Assembly: GCF_017873555.1 (NCBI RefSeq)
Contig: NZ_JAGGKE010000008.1
Coordinates: forward strand, 91,708-155,707
Source: Halorubrum trapanicum
Lineage (GTDB): Archaea > Halobacteriota > Halobacteria > Halobacteriales > Haloferacaceae
DNA: 64,000 nt
Reading direction: 5' to 3'
Under the pieces are notes generated by a model. That model was not told the origin of the DNA. It ran no database searches and was given only the letters and a program-made list of their open reading frames with translations. Below are positions 1 through 8,962 of this stretch, one piece after another; within the stretch, counting starts at the first letter, position 1, and each line of letters starts with the position of its first letter. The position numbers and the translations under genes were made by a program.

Positions 1-53
1 CGACGCGGCGGCGTACCACGATCGACGTATCGTATTCCTCCTGAAAGATAACG

Positions 54-61
54 CTTTTTTG
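54..61 (+). promoter_or_regulatory. TATA-like promoter box of citrate synthase
   Basis: A T-rich CTTTTTTG tract is centred about 27 bases before the ATG at 84. That is the spacing expected for a haloarchaeal leaderless transcript whose first base is at or next to the start codon. No Shine-Dalgarno sequence lies before the ATG, which fits this reading. The assignment rests on position and composition only. Confidence 0.5.
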
Positions 62-83
62 CCGTTGGTCGGAACGACGTGGT

Positions 84-1232
84 ATGGCCGATGAGTTAAA
101 ACGCGGGCTTGAAGGCGTCCTCGTCGCGGAGTCGGATCTGAGCTACGTCGACGGCGAGGTCGGGAAGCTCGTGTATCGCGGGTACGACATCGAGGACCTC
201 GCGCGCGGCGCGAGCTACGAGGAGGTGCTGTATCTGCTGTGGCACGGCTCCCTCCCCACCGCAGCCGAGCTCGACGCGTTCGCCGCCGACCTCGCGGCGG
301 AGCGCGCGGTCGACGACGACGTCGTCGAGACGGTCCGCGCGCTCGCCGACGCCGGCGAGCGACCGATGGCCGCGCTCCGGACCGCGACGTCGATGCTGTC
401 CGCGTACGACCCGGACGACGACGAGCGCGGCGACGACGGCGAGACCGCCCTCCGTCAGGGCCGACGGATCACGGCGAAGATTCCGACGATCCTCGCCGCG
501 TTCGAGCGCGTCCGGCAGGGAGAGGAGCCGGTCGCGCCCGATCCGGACCTCTCGCACGCCGGTAACTTCCTCTACATGCTCACCGGGACCGAGCCGGACG
601 CCGTGAGCGAGGAGACGTTCGACATGGCGCTCACGCTGCACGCCGACCACGGACTCAACGCCTCCACGTTCACCGCGATGGTGATCGGGTCGACGATGGC
701 GGACGTCTACTCCGGCGTCACCGGCGGTATCGGCGCGCTCTCCGGGCCGCTCCACGGCGGCGCCAACCAAGACGTGATGGAGGTGCTCCACGAGGTGGAC
801 GCCTCCTCGAAGGACCCGGTCCAGTGGGTGAAAGACGCCCGCGACGAGGGGCGGCGCATCCCCGGGTTCGGCCACCGCGTCTACAAGGTGAAAGACCCCC
901 GCGCGAAGATCCTCGAAGAGAAGCTCCGCGACCTCTCGGAGTCGTCCGGCGACACGAAGTGGCTGGACTACACCACCGCCATCGAGGAGTACCTCACCGA
1001 CCAGGGGCTCGTCGAGAAGGGGATCGCCCCGAACGTCGACTTCTACTCCGGCTCCGTCTACGACTCGCTCGGCATCCCGGTCGACATGTACACGCCCATC
1101 TTCGCGATGAGCCGCGTCGGCGGCTGGATCGCCCACGTCGCGGAGTACCAGGAGGACAACCGCCTCATCCGCCCGCGCGCCCGGTACACCGGTCCCGAGG
1201 ACGCCGAGTTCGTCCCCCTCGACGAGCGGTAG
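84..1232 (+). CDS. citZ: Citrate synthase
   Basis: Condenses acetyl-CoA with oxaloacetate to citrate, the entry step of the TCA cycle, in the cytoplasm. The 382-residue length is the usual size of the short archaeal/Gram-positive citrate synthases. The family's catalytic residues are visible: His224 in GPLHGGAN, His264 in GFGHRVY and Asp319 in NVDFYSG. The N-terminal stretch with YRGYDI and the leucine-rich LYLLWHG segment is also typical. The ATG at 84 is supported by the T-rich promoter box 27 bases upstream. The next gene converges on it. The korAB pair 1.5 kb downstream performs a later oxidative step of the same cycle, which fits but does not prove joint regulation. A methylcitrate synthase role cannot be fully excluded from sequence. 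Confidence 0.95.
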   Translation: MADELKRGLEGVLVAESDLSYVDGEVGKLVYRGYDIEDLARGASYEEVLYLLWHGSLPTAAELDAFAADLAAERAVDDDVVETVRALADAGERPMAALRTATSMLSAYDPDDDERGDDGETALRQGRRITAKIPTILAAFERVRQGEEPVAPDPDLSHAGNFLYMLTGTEPDAVSEETFDMALTLHADHGLNASTFTAMVIGSTMADVYSGVTGGIGALSGPLHGGANQDVMEVLHEVDASSKDPVQWVKDARDEGRRIPGFGHRVYKVKDPRAKILEEKLRDLSESSGDTKWLDYTTAIEEYLTDQGLVEKGIAPNVDFYSGSVYDSLGIPVDMYTPIFAMSRVGGWIAHVAEYQEDNRLIRPRARYTGPEDAEFVPLDER

Positions 1233-1359
1233 GCGGGTCACCCGACGGTCCCCGTTTCTACTGTCGGCCCGTTTCGATACTCGAACGCCGCGACATCAGT
1301 CGTCTCCTCGTCGGGCACCACCCGCGGCCGTCGGGGGGAACCGACCCCGTCCCGTCGTC

Positions 1360-2595
1360 TCAGATGTCGAACCGCTCGCGAGCGAACTTCGCCAGAAGCG
1401 GGAGATCGGAGAGGTGGAGCAGCTTCGCCATCGACGCCTTCTTGCCGCGGTTCGCCTCCTCCAGCGTGTTCTCGTCCGCCTGACGGAGGTCGCGCATGAA
1501 CCGGTCGTACCGCTCGTTGGGCGCGAGGTACAACAGTCGCGTGAGCATCAGCCGCGCCTTCATCCGCGGGGCCACGTCGCGGTGCCAGAGCCGCTCGTAG
1601 ACCGCGAGGCTCTCCGCGTCGAGGCGGCGCTCCGAGTCGGTGAGACAGCGGTCGACGGTGGCCGCCGCGGCGCGGGCCGACTTCATCGCCTTGTGGATCC
1701 CCTCGCCCCACAGCGGGTCGATGGAGGGGACCGTGTCGCCGATCGCGAGGAAGCGGTCGGTGTGCATCCGTCCCGGACGCTGGATGTGTGCGGAGCCGCG
1801 GTGGACCTTCTCGCCGATCTGTTCGGCGTCGGCGAAGCGGGGGTCGCGGTTCACCCACTCGTCGAGGTACCCGTCGACCGTCTTGCCCGCCTCGGCGAAC
1901 TCGCGGTGGCGGTCGTTCTGGATGTAACAGAGTCCCACCTTCGCGGTGTCCTCGCCGGTCGCGAAGATCCACGAGTAGCCCCCGGGCGCGATGTTGTGGT
2001 CCAGGCGGAGCATCATCGCGCGCCGGAGGTCCGCGTACTCGGGGTGGTTCATCTCGACGCCCTCCATCTCGTACTCGATCCCGATCGCCTGGTTCTCGCG
2101 TTCGAGGTCGACGACGTCGAGCGCGCTCGCGAGCGGCGCGGCCGGGCCGGTGGCGTCGATCACGACGTCGGCGTACACCTCCTCGTCGCCGTTGTACCGG
2201 ACGCCTTCGATGACGCCGTCGTCGTCGAGGACCGGCCGCGAGACCCGCGCGTCGAAGCGGTACTCCGCGCCGTTCTCGCGGCCGTCGGCGACGAGGAACC
2301 GCTTGAACTCCGCGAACTCCAACACCGCCCCCGGCTGGTAGCTCTCGTAGTACTCGTTGGGCGACTCCAACACGACGTCGTCGGTGAACGACATCACGAC
2401 GTCGTCGGGGATCCCGAACGAGGACATCATCGACGGGAACGTGCCGGCGGTCGACTTGTTGCTCTGTCGCGGGAACTCGTCTTCCGACTCCGTCTCGAGG
2501 ACGACGACGTCGTAGTCGCGCGTCGCCAGGTCGCGGGCGCACTGCGCGCCCGCCGGACCCGCGCCGGCGATCGCGACGTCGTAGCGGTCAACCAT
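1360..2595 (-). CDS. FAD-dependent oxidoreductase, geranylgeranyl reductase family
   Basis: Flavoprotein of the geranylgeranyl reductase family, whose members saturate isoprenoid chains of lipids or quinones. The N-terminus has the dinucleotide-binding GAGPAG motif (residues about 9-14). The C-terminal half has the second FAD motif, read as GDTVPSIDPLWGEGIHKAM, typical of this family. The start was set at the ATG at 2595 (MVDRYDVAIAG), because the Rossmann strand then begins directly; a start seven codons upstream adds a hydrophobic leader with no family support. Length is 411 residues. No lipid-biosynthesis gene is adjacent, so the substrate (archaeal membrane lipid, menaquinone tail or carotenoid) is undetermined. 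Confidence 0.8.
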   Translation of the reverse strand: MVDRYDVAIAGAGPAGAQCARDLATRDYDVVVLETESEDEFPRQSNKSTAGTFPSMMSSFGIPDDVVMSFTDDVVLESPNEYYESYQPGAVLEFAEFKRFLVADGRENGAEYRFDARVSRPVLDDDGVIEGVRYNGDEEVYADVVIDATGPAAPLASALDVVDLERENQAIGIEYEMEGVEMNHPEYADLRRAMMLRLDHNIAPGGYSWIFATGEDTAKVGLCYIQNDRHREFAEAGKTVDGYLDEWVNRDPRFADAEQIGEKVHRGSAHIQRPGRMHTDRFLAIGDTVPSIDPLWGEGIHKAMKSARAAAATVDRCLTDSERRLDAESLAVYERLWHRDVAPRMKARLMLTRLLYLAPNERYDRFMRDLRQADENTLEEANRGKKASMAKLLHLSDLPLLAKFARERFDI

Positions 2596-2723
2596 ACACG
2601 GGAAATACGGACCCACCTAATTAGGCTTGCTGAAACCCGCCGCAAAATCCGCACGAACACCCTCGTTCGGCCGGTTTTGGCCGTCGCGAGAGGACGGAAT
2701 CCGCCCGGGACCGTCCGGCGGTC

Positions 2724-3587
2724 TCAGTAGAACTCGCGGACGAGGTCGGTCGCGCTCTCGGGGGCGCCGTCCGGGAGGACGGACATGTCCTCGTCGACCC
2801 CGTGCTGTTCGTGGTACGGCACCGACGACTCGTCCTTGTAGATGACGCCCTGGTGTTCCTTCTCGTTGTCGAGGATGACGTCTTTCGCGTCCTCGCGGGA
2901 GGTGGGGTCGTGGTCCTCCTCCTTCAGGTCGACCAGCGAGTCGCGGAAGTAGTCGTACGTGTCGACGTCGTTGAACGTGACGCACGGCGAGTAGACGTTC
3001 ACGAAGCCGAACCCGTCGTGTTCGATGGCCTCCTGGATGATCTCCTGGTGGCGGAGCGCGTCCGAGGAGAACGACTGCGCGATGAACGTCGCGCCCGACG
3101 CGAGCGCCAGCGCGTGCGGGTTGACCGGGGGCTGTTTCGGGCCCTCGGGGCTCGTCGACGTCTCGAAGTCCTCGCGGGAGGTCGGCGAGGCCTGCCCCTT
3201 CGTCAGCCCGTAGATTCGGTTGTCCATCACGACGTACGTCATGTCGACGTTTCGCCGGACGGCGTGGACGAAGTGGCCCGCGCCGATGGAGTAGCCGTCG
3301 CCGTCGCCGCCGGCGACCATCACTTCGATGTCGGGCCGGGCCATCTTGACGCCGGTGCCGACAGGGAGCGCGCGCCCGTGAACGCCGTGGAGCGCGTAGC
3401 TGTGCATGTACGTGCCGATCTTGCCGGAACAGCCGATGCCGGCGACGACGAAGGTGTTGTCGGGGTCGTTGCCCGTCTCCGCGAGGCCCTTCATCATCCC
3501 GTTCATCGTGCCGAAGTCGCCGCATCCCGGGCACCAGGTCGGCTGCTTGTCGGACTTGAAGTCGGTGAATCGAATGTCTGAGCTCAT
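2724..3587 (-). CDS. korB: 2-oxoglutarate:ferredoxin oxidoreductase, beta subunit
   Basis: Thiamine-diphosphate and [4Fe-4S] subunit that oxidises a 2-oxoacid to its acyl-CoA while reducing ferredoxin. Cluster cysteines are visible at Cys19 and Cys22 (WCPGCGDF), Cys53 (GIGCSGK) and the SPC near residue 206. The TPP/Mg motif is GGDGDGYSIG followed by MDN. Length is 287 residues, the size of haloarchaeal KorB and shorter than the PorB-type protein at 31562-32500. It lies 3 bases behind korA on the same strand, so the two are one transcript. Assignment to 2-oxoglutarate rather than pyruvate rests on chain length and family memory, not on a specificity residue. Confidence 0.85.
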   Translation of the reverse strand: MSSDIRFTDFKSDKQPTWCPGCGDFGTMNGMMKGLAETGNDPDNTFVVAGIGCSGKIGTYMHSYALHGVHGRALPVGTGVKMARPDIEVMVAGGDGDGYSIGAGHFVHAVRRNVDMTYVVMDNRIYGLTKGQASPTSREDFETSTSPEGPKQPPVNPHALALASGATFIAQSFSSDALRHQEIIQEAIEHDGFGFVNVYSPCVTFNDVDTYDYFRDSLVDLKEEDHDPTSREDAKDVILDNEKEHQGVIYKDESSVPYHEQHGVDEDMSVLPDGAPESATDLVREFY

Positions 3588-3590
3588 TGG

Positions 3591-5348
3591 TTACGCCTCC
3601 ACCCCCTCCGCGAGGGTCGCCTTGATCTCCGCTGCGAGTTCGTCGGCCTTGAACCGCACGCCGTTGTACTTGTTCACGCGGTCGACCCGTTCGAGCACGT
3701 CGTGCTCGACGAGGTCAGCGAACTGCCCCCGCTCGTTACACTCCACGACGACCGTCGTCTCGGCGGCCGCGACGTCAGCCGAGAGGTCCGGCCGCGGGAA
3801 GATGTACGGGACCGAGAGCACGCGCACGTCCTGTCCCTCGTCGTCGAGCATCTCGACCGCCTCGGCGAGCGCGCCCTCGTTCGACCCCCACGTGATCACG
3901 AGGGTGTCGGCATCTTCGTCGCCGAACTCGCGGGGACTCCAGTCCTCGCGCTCGCGGGCCGTCTCGACCTTCCGGTTGCGCTTGTCGACCTGCTCGACGC
4001 GCATCTCCGTGTCCTCGGTCCGGCGGCCCTGCTCGTCGTGTTCGAGACCGGTGGACATGTGCGCGCCGTCGGCCGTGCCGGGGAACGCCCGGGGCGAGAC
4101 CCCGTCGTCGGTGATCTCGTGGGGCTGGAAGCCGCCGGAGTCGCTCATGTGGTCGTCGATCGTCGTCTCGTCGACGACCTTGCCGCGGTCGATCTCGACC
4201 TCGTCCATGTCGAACGTCTCGGGGGAGAACGTCTGCTCGGTGACCGCCATCGAGAGGTCGGCGGTGAGGTACACCGGGAGCTGGTACTTCTCGGCGAGGT
4301 TGAACGCCTCGACTGTCTTCCAGAAGCACTCCGCGATGGTGGTCGGCGCGAGCACGAACCGCGGCACCTCGCCGTGGCCGCCGTACAGCATCTGGTTTAA
4401 GTCGCCCTGCTCCTGTTTCGTCGGCATCCCGGTCGACGGCCCGGAGCGCATCACGTTACAGATGACGAGCGGCGTCTCCGAGGTGGCGATGAGACCGAAC
4501 GTCTCGGTCATCAGGTCGATCCCCGGCCCGGAGGTCGCCGTCATCGCGCGGGCGCCGCCGCGGGCCGCGCCGAGCGCCATGTTGATCGCGGACAGCTCGT
4601 CTTCCGCCTGAACGACGTGGCCGCCGTACCGGTCGATGCGGCCGGTGAGGTACGTCATCACGTCGGTCGCGGGCGTGATCGGGTAGCCGGCGTAGAAGCG
4701 GCAGCCGGCCGCGATGGCGCCCATGCCGATCGCCTCGTCGCCGTTGAGGAGGACGTAGTCCTCGTCGGTGGTCTCGAGGTCGTAGTCGAACTCGTGGTCG
4801 TACTCGTCGGCGACGTACGACCGGCCGGCGCGGGCGGCCTCCTTGTTGTTGTCGACCAGCTTCTGTCCCTTGTCCTTGAACCGCTTCTCGAGCGCCGAGT
4901 CGAGGTTCTCGATCGGGAACTCGGCCACCTCGCAGGCGGCGCCGAGCGCGACGACGTTCCGCATGATCGCCCCGCCCGCCTCCTCGGCCAGGCTCTTGAG
5001 CGGCACGTCGAGACCGATCATCCCCTCGGGGATCTCGACGTCCTGCATCGTCGTCCGCTCGCCGTCGTAGATGATCACCGACCCCTCGTGGAGCTCGTCG
5101 AGGTTCTCCTCGATCGTCCGGGGGGTCAACGCGATGAGCACGTCGAGTCGGTCCACGACGCTCTGTACCTTGTCGACGGAGGTCCGCACCTTGTAGGCGG
5201 TGTACCCGCCTCGGATCCGCGATGCGAAGTCCTTCGACGTGAACACGTGTCGACCCGCGCGGGAAAGCGCCTGTGCGAAGATCTTCCCCGTCGAGTCGAT
5301 GCCGTCGCCGGCCTCTCCGCCGACAGCCCAGTTGAAATCCGCGGCCAT
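3591..5348 (-). CDS. korA: 2-oxoglutarate:ferredoxin oxidoreductase, fused gamma-alpha subunit
   Basis: Large subunit of the same enzyme, 585 residues. The gamma domain comes first (about residues 1-195, opening with AVGGEAGDGIDSTG and SRIRGGYTAY). The alpha/pyrimidine-binding domain follows, marked by GYPITPATDVM and by SGPGIDLMTE. This gamma-alpha fusion with a separate beta subunit, and without a ferredoxin-like delta subunit, is the haloarchaeal form. The KorA-type length separates it from the 631-residue paralogue at 32504-34399. The minus-strand sequence AGCCTTTTGATGAG about 30 bases before the ATG is a plausible TATA region. It probably supplies succinyl-CoA and reduced ferredoxin to the TCA cycle begun by citZ. 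Confidence 0.87.
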   Translation of the reverse strand: MAADFNWAVGGEAGDGIDSTGKIFAQALSRAGRHVFTSKDFASRIRGGYTAYKVRTSVDKVQSVVDRLDVLIALTPRTIEENLDELHEGSVIIYDGERTTMQDVEIPEGMIGLDVPLKSLAEEAGGAIMRNVVALGAACEVAEFPIENLDSALEKRFKDKGQKLVDNNKEAARAGRSYVADEYDHEFDYDLETTDEDYVLLNGDEAIGMGAIAAGCRFYAGYPITPATDVMTYLTGRIDRYGGHVVQAEDELSAINMALGAARGGARAMTATSGPGIDLMTETFGLIATSETPLVICNVMRSGPSTGMPTKQEQGDLNQMLYGGHGEVPRFVLAPTTIAECFWKTVEAFNLAEKYQLPVYLTADLSMAVTEQTFSPETFDMDEVEIDRGKVVDETTIDDHMSDSGGFQPHEITDDGVSPRAFPGTADGAHMSTGLEHDEQGRRTEDTEMRVEQVDKRNRKVETAREREDWSPREFGDEDADTLVITWGSNEGALAEAVEMLDDEGQDVRVLSVPYIFPRPDLSADVAAAETTVVVECNERGQFADLVEHDVLERVDRVNKYNGVRFKADELAAEIKATLAEGVEA

Positions 5349-5716
5349 GTGCTATGGGCAAGGTTCCGGCGGACTCATCAAAAGGCTTCTGGAAGGAGAC
5401 ACCGAGGCGTTTCTGAACGAACGTGTTTGTATTCGCGAATATTGTCACTTTCTACCGCCGTAGATGCCCTAAATACGAATATAATTAGACGTATGTTCAC
5501 CAAATTCCTCACGATCGACCCCTCGCGTCGGACCGGTTTTCGACGTTCGTCGAATACGTTCGCCCGGAGATCGACCCGGGAGGTGCGCGCCGGAGACCGG
5601 CACACAGGCGGGGCGCGGGTATCGGCCGTGACGGGCGCCCCGACCGAACCGGTTTCGACACGGGCAGGACCGACGCCGACGGGAAGGGGTTTGTGTCTCC
5701 CTCGCCGAACCGTGGT
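5349..5716. other. Intergenic region between divergent korA and flavoprotein genes
   Basis: No gene or RNA is seen in these 368 bases. The left edge holds the korA promoter region (T-rich box near 5378-5388, minus strand). An unusually AT-rich tract at about 5468-5495 (AAATACGAATATAATTAG) stands out from the GC-rich surroundings and could be a second promoter or regulator site. The last 200 bases are GC-rich without a pattern I recognise. Confidence 0.4.
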
Positions 5717-6361
5717 ATGGACACGACAGCGACGGTCGAGTCGGTCGAGTCGGTCGGTCCCGACACGTACGCCCTTCGGTTCCGCGCGCCCGACGGGTTC
5801 GCGGCCCAACCCGGACAGTTCGTGAAGCTCGGCACCGAGATCGACGGCGAGTCGGTCGCGCGCTTCTACACCCTCTCGTCGCCCCGCGTCGGCGAGACGT
5901 TCGAGGTCACGGTCGGCATCGACCCCGACGAGGGCGGCGAGTTCTCGGCGTTCCTCTCGGACGCCGAGGCGGGCACCGAGATGACGCTCTCCGGTCCCTT
6001 CGGCGACCAGCACTACGACGGCGAGCCGCGCGCGGTCGTGATCGCTGGCGGTCCCGGGATCGGTCCCGCGGTCGCCATCGCGGAGCGCGCGCTCGACGAG
6101 GGCGCCGAGGCCGCGGTCGTCTACCGCGACGACGACGTCGCCCACGCCGACCGGATCGACGCCCTCCGCGAACGGGGCGCCGCGATCCGCCTCGTCGACG
6201 CTGACGGCCCCCTGACCGACGCCGTCGCCGACGTCCTCGCGGGCGCGGACGGCGAGATGGTCTTCGTCTACGGGTTCGCGGACCTCGTCGCCGACGCGGA
6301 GGCCGCCGTCGACGCGGCCGGCGGCGACGCGGACGCCGCGAAGGTCGAGAACTTCGGATAG
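5717..6361 (+). CDS. FNR-type FAD/NAD(P)-binding oxidoreductase
   Basis: Small ferredoxin/flavodoxin-reductase-type electron carrier of 214 residues. The FAD-binding beta-barrel carries the RFYTLSSP motif (the RxYS/T flavin motif), and the NAD(P) domain starts with the glycine-rich VIAGGPGIGPAVAIAE. No iron-sulphur or b5-like domain is fused, so it probably works with a separate carrier protein. The ATG at 5717 was chosen because FAD-domain similarity begins right after it; an upstream start adds only eight residues. It stands alone on its strand. The physiological partner is unknown; with two ferredoxin-reducing enzymes in the window, ferredoxin is a reasonable guess. Confidence 0.75.
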   Translation: MDTTATVESVESVGPDTYALRFRAPDGFAAQPGQFVKLGTEIDGESVARFYTLSSPRVGETFEVTVGIDPDEGGEFSAFLSDAEAGTEMTLSGPFGDQHYDGEPRAVVIAGGPGIGPAVAIAERALDEGAEAAVVYRDDDVAHADRIDALRERGAAIRLVDADGPLTDAVADVLAGADGEMVFVYGFADLVADAEAAVDAAGGDADAAKVENFG

Positions 6362-6466
6362 TATCGGTACCTTCGGGTAATCGCGGTCGACGGGAGTACT
6401 GCTCCGCTGCCGGTCTCGCCCGCCGGTGCCGCCACGCTTTACGTACCGCGCCCGAGACGTGCCGGT

Positions 6467-7492
6467 ATGGACTACCGACGACTCGGCGACACCGGACTCA
6501 GCGTCTCGGAGCTCTGCTTCGGCACCTGGCGCTTCGGCCGCGAGACGAACGGCGTCGTGGAGACGGGCCGCGAGGAGTCGCACGAGCTGCTCGACGCGGC
6601 CGCGGACCGCGGGATCAACTTCATCGACACGGCCAACGTGTACGGGACGCCGAACGGCAAAAGCGAGGAGTACATCGGCGAGTGGCTCGCGGACCGCGAC
6701 CGCGAGGACTACGTGATCGCCTCGAAGGTGTATTTCCCGTTCGACGGCCGCGGCGAGCCGGGACCCAACGACTCGGGGCTGGGGCGGAAGCACATCCGGG
6801 CACAGATCGAGGGCACCCTCGACCGCCTCGACACCGACTACCTCGACATTTACTACATCCACCGCTGGGACGAGGAGACCCCGATCGAGGAGACGATGCG
6901 CGCGCTCGACGAGCTGGTCGCGGAGGGGAAAGTCCACCACCTCGGCGCGTCGACGATGGCGGCGTGGCAGCTGACGAAGGCGCAGTGGACCGCGGACGTC
7001 AACGACTACGCGGGCTTCGACGCCGTCCAGCCGCTCCACCACGCGGGCTACTACGAGGACGTGAAGGAGTATCTCGACGTCTGTATCGACCAGGACCTGG
7101 CGGTCTGTCCGTACTCCCCGCTCGCGGGCGGGTTCCTCACCGGGAAGTACGAGCGCGCCGACCCGGACGACCCCGAGCAGGTGATCGCGCCGGACGGCTC
7201 CCGCGCGAGCTTCGACGACCGGTTCGAGCGCTTCTACCTCTCCGAGCGCGGCTGGAAGGTGCTCGACGCGGTGCGCGAAGTGGCCGACGAACTCGACGCG
7301 ACGCCCGCGCAGGTCGCGCTCGCGTGGCTCACCGAGTGGGACGAGTTCACCTGCGTCCCCATCGTGGGCGCGCGGACGGTCGACCAGCTCGACGAGAACG
7401 TCGCCGCGGCCGACCTCGCCCTCTCCGACGACCAGTGGGACCGGATCATGGACGCGCGCTACGACCCGGACGGCAACCTCTGGGGCCACTGA
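6467..7492 (+). CDS. Aldo/keto reductase
   Basis: NADPH-linked oxidoreductase of the aldo/keto reductase superfamily, 341 residues, a (beta/alpha)8 barrel. The catalytic tetrad is complete: Asp54 and Tyr59 in FIDTANVYG, Lys87 in IASKVYF and His132 in YYIHRWD. The later PYSPLAGGFLTGKY and VPIVGARTVDQLDEN segments are the usual cofactor-binding regions. It most resembles the YhdN/voltage-channel-beta subgroup that reduces carbonyl compounds broadly. No operon partner is apparent, and the natural substrate cannot be told from sequence. Confidence 0.85.
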   Translation: MDYRRLGDTGLSVSELCFGTWRFGRETNGVVETGREESHELLDAAADRGINFIDTANVYGTPNGKSEEYIGEWLADRDREDYVIASKVYFPFDGRGEPGPNDSGLGRKHIRAQIEGTLDRLDTDYLDIYYIHRWDEETPIEETMRALDELVAEGKVHHLGASTMAAWQLTKAQWTADVNDYAGFDAVQPLHHAGYYEDVKEYLDVCIDQDLAVCPYSPLAGGFLTGKYERADPDDPEQVIAPDGSRASFDDRFERFYLSERGWKVLDAVREVADELDATPAQVALAWLTEWDEFTCVPIVGARTVDQLDENVAAADLALSDDQWDRIMDARYDPDGNLWGH

Positions 7493-7551
7493 GCCGCCGG
7501 GGACCGCGGTCCGTACCGGCTCTGCCGGTCGCTGCCTCTTGACGCCCGGAA

Positions 7552-8010
7552 CTACGTCTCGAAGTCGGGCAGGTCGTCCGGCGCGTCGAAGTCGGCCTCC
7601 CAGTCGATGTACTCCTCCTTGAGCGTTTCACAGACGATCTGCCCCAGCTCCGTGAGACCGGCGTTGATCGCGGAGACCGTGCCCCACGAGTCGAGGTCGG
7701 GATGGAGGTCGCGCTCCTTCCAGTCTTCGGGGAGTCCCGGCGCGTGGTAGCCGACGCGGTCGGCGAAGTCGTCCCAGAAGAAGTCGAACCGGGAGACCAG
7801 ACCGAGGTCGAGCGCGATCTCCCAGTCGTCCTCGTCCATGTCGCTGCCGGCGGCCCACTCCGCGAACGCCTCCTCCCACGCGCCCTCGCGGAGGAAGGCT
7901 TCCAGTTCGTCGCGGCGGTACTCCCCGCCGGACACCTCGGCGTCCTCGTACTCGTTCGGGTCGACGGCGGCGAGTTCGGGGGGATCCGGCGGGTCGACGT
8001 CGAGTGACAT
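7552..8010 (-). CDS. Conserved acidic haloarchaeal protein of unknown function
   Basis: Predicted cytoplasmic protein of 152 residues, starting MSLDVDPPDPPELAA at the ATG at 8010. It is strongly acidic and rich in aromatic residues in its middle (RFDFFWDDFADRVGYH). It has no signal peptide, membrane segment or cysteine-based metal site. It is soluble, compact and codon-biased like its neighbours, so it is probably a real gene. I do not recognise the family. It converges with the aldo/keto reductase and is divergent from the membrane protein at 8125, leaving 114 bases for two promoters. Confidence 0.7.
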   Translation of the reverse strand: MSLDVDPPDPPELAAVDPNEYEDAEVSGGEYRRDELEAFLREGAWEEAFAEWAAGSDMDEDDWEIALDLGLVSRFDFFWDDFADRVGYHAPGLPEDWKERDLHPDLDSWGTVSAINAGLTELGQIVCETLKEEYIDWEADFDAPDDLPDFET

Positions 8011-8124
8011 GTGCCGAGTTGGGTGCCGGCGGGGCAAAACCCTACGGGAACGGATCGGCCGCGAGGGCGCCGCCGGCGCCGTCCGATCCGGTCCTTTTAC
8101 CGCGGCGCCGTCCCGAGGGCGGGT

Positions 8125-8538
8125 ATGGACCTCCGCGCCCTCTCGCGTCGGGTGGGAATCGCCGCCGCCGTCGTCACCGTGATCGCGCTCGTCGCGCCGT
8201 ACGCGATCATCTCTGGACCGGCGTACGCGTCGCAGCTGGCGACCTACTACGCCTCCGGGGTCGTCGGCTGGGGCGGAATCGCGCTGTTCGCGCTGCTCTC
8301 CGCGGTCGTCATCGCCTCCGTCGAGCAGGGGAACGTCGACCCTGGGACGCTCGCGGGCGTCGCGGTCGCCCTCGGGCTGGCGACGACCGCGAGCGCGGCC
8401 AGTTGGGCGCTGGCGGTGGAGCCGAGTCCGGTGTTCCGCGACCACCTCTGGCTGGTGTGGCACGCGCGCGCCGTCGTCGCGCTGTCCGTCCCCGTCCCGC
8501 TCGCCGCCGCGGCGTACGCCTGGGACCTGCTGTCGTAG
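8125..8538 (+). CDS. Predicted four-helix membrane protein
   Basis: A 137-residue protein with about four hydrophobic segments: residues 10-30, 45-65, 75-97 and 112-132. Short polar loops join them and there is no soluble domain. The start at 8125 gives a compact RALSRR basic cap before the first helix, consistent with an inside N-terminus. No catalytic motif is visible. It is a small conserved haloarchaeal membrane protein of unknown function. The SRP RNA gene begins about 80 bases downstream on the same strand. Confidence 0.65.
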   Translation: MDLRALSRRVGIAAAVVTVIALVAPYAIISGPAYASQLATYYASGVVGWGGIALFALLSAVVIASVEQGNVDPGTLAGVAVALGLATTASAASWALAVEPSPVFRDHLWLVWHARAVVALSVPVPLAAAAYAWDLLS

Positions 8539-8615
8539 GTCGCCGGGACGCGTCGCGGCGAGGACGGCCGCCGAACGAAAGGCCCTTATGGGACACCCGA
8601 ATAGCGTCGAACGGA

Positions 8616-8918
8616 CTAGGTCGGGCGGTTAGGCCCCGCTCGTCACCCGTGAGGCAGTCTTTAGCGGGGACCGAACAGCGGGCGCGTCCGGTCAGACCGG
8701 CACGGGCCCCGAGAGCCAACGTGGAAGCCTCGTCCGCCGGGGACAGCGGTCCGCGACGCCCGCTCGCAGGAGCGGTCCGTCGCGGTTCGTCGGCGACACC
8801 GGGTCAGGCGCGGAAGCGAGCAGCCCACCGCCGAACGCCCGTCGCTCGTCGGGTCGCGGGGTGGAGGAGGCAATCGGGATACCCCGTGACGGAACGCCGG
8901 GCTACCCCGCCTGTCCGC
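8616..8918 (+). ncRNA. ffs: Signal recognition particle 7S RNA
   Basis: RNA scaffold of the signal recognition particle, which targets membrane and secreted proteins. The helix 8 core at 8801-8826 is diagnostic: GGGTCAGG on the 5' side, a GGAA tetraloop at 8812-8815, and AGCAGCCC on the 3' side. The two ends pair as expected for helix 5: GGTCGGGCGG at 8619 with CCGCCTGTCC at 8907-8916, allowing G-U pairs. The resulting length of about 303 nt matches haloarchaeal 7S RNAs. A CCTTATG box near 8585-8591, about 28 bases upstream, is a likely promoter. The exact ends are uncertain by a few bases. Confidence 0.88.
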
Positions 8919-8962
8919 CATTCATACCGATTCTCGTCTCGTGAGTGGTGACGCTGTGGCGG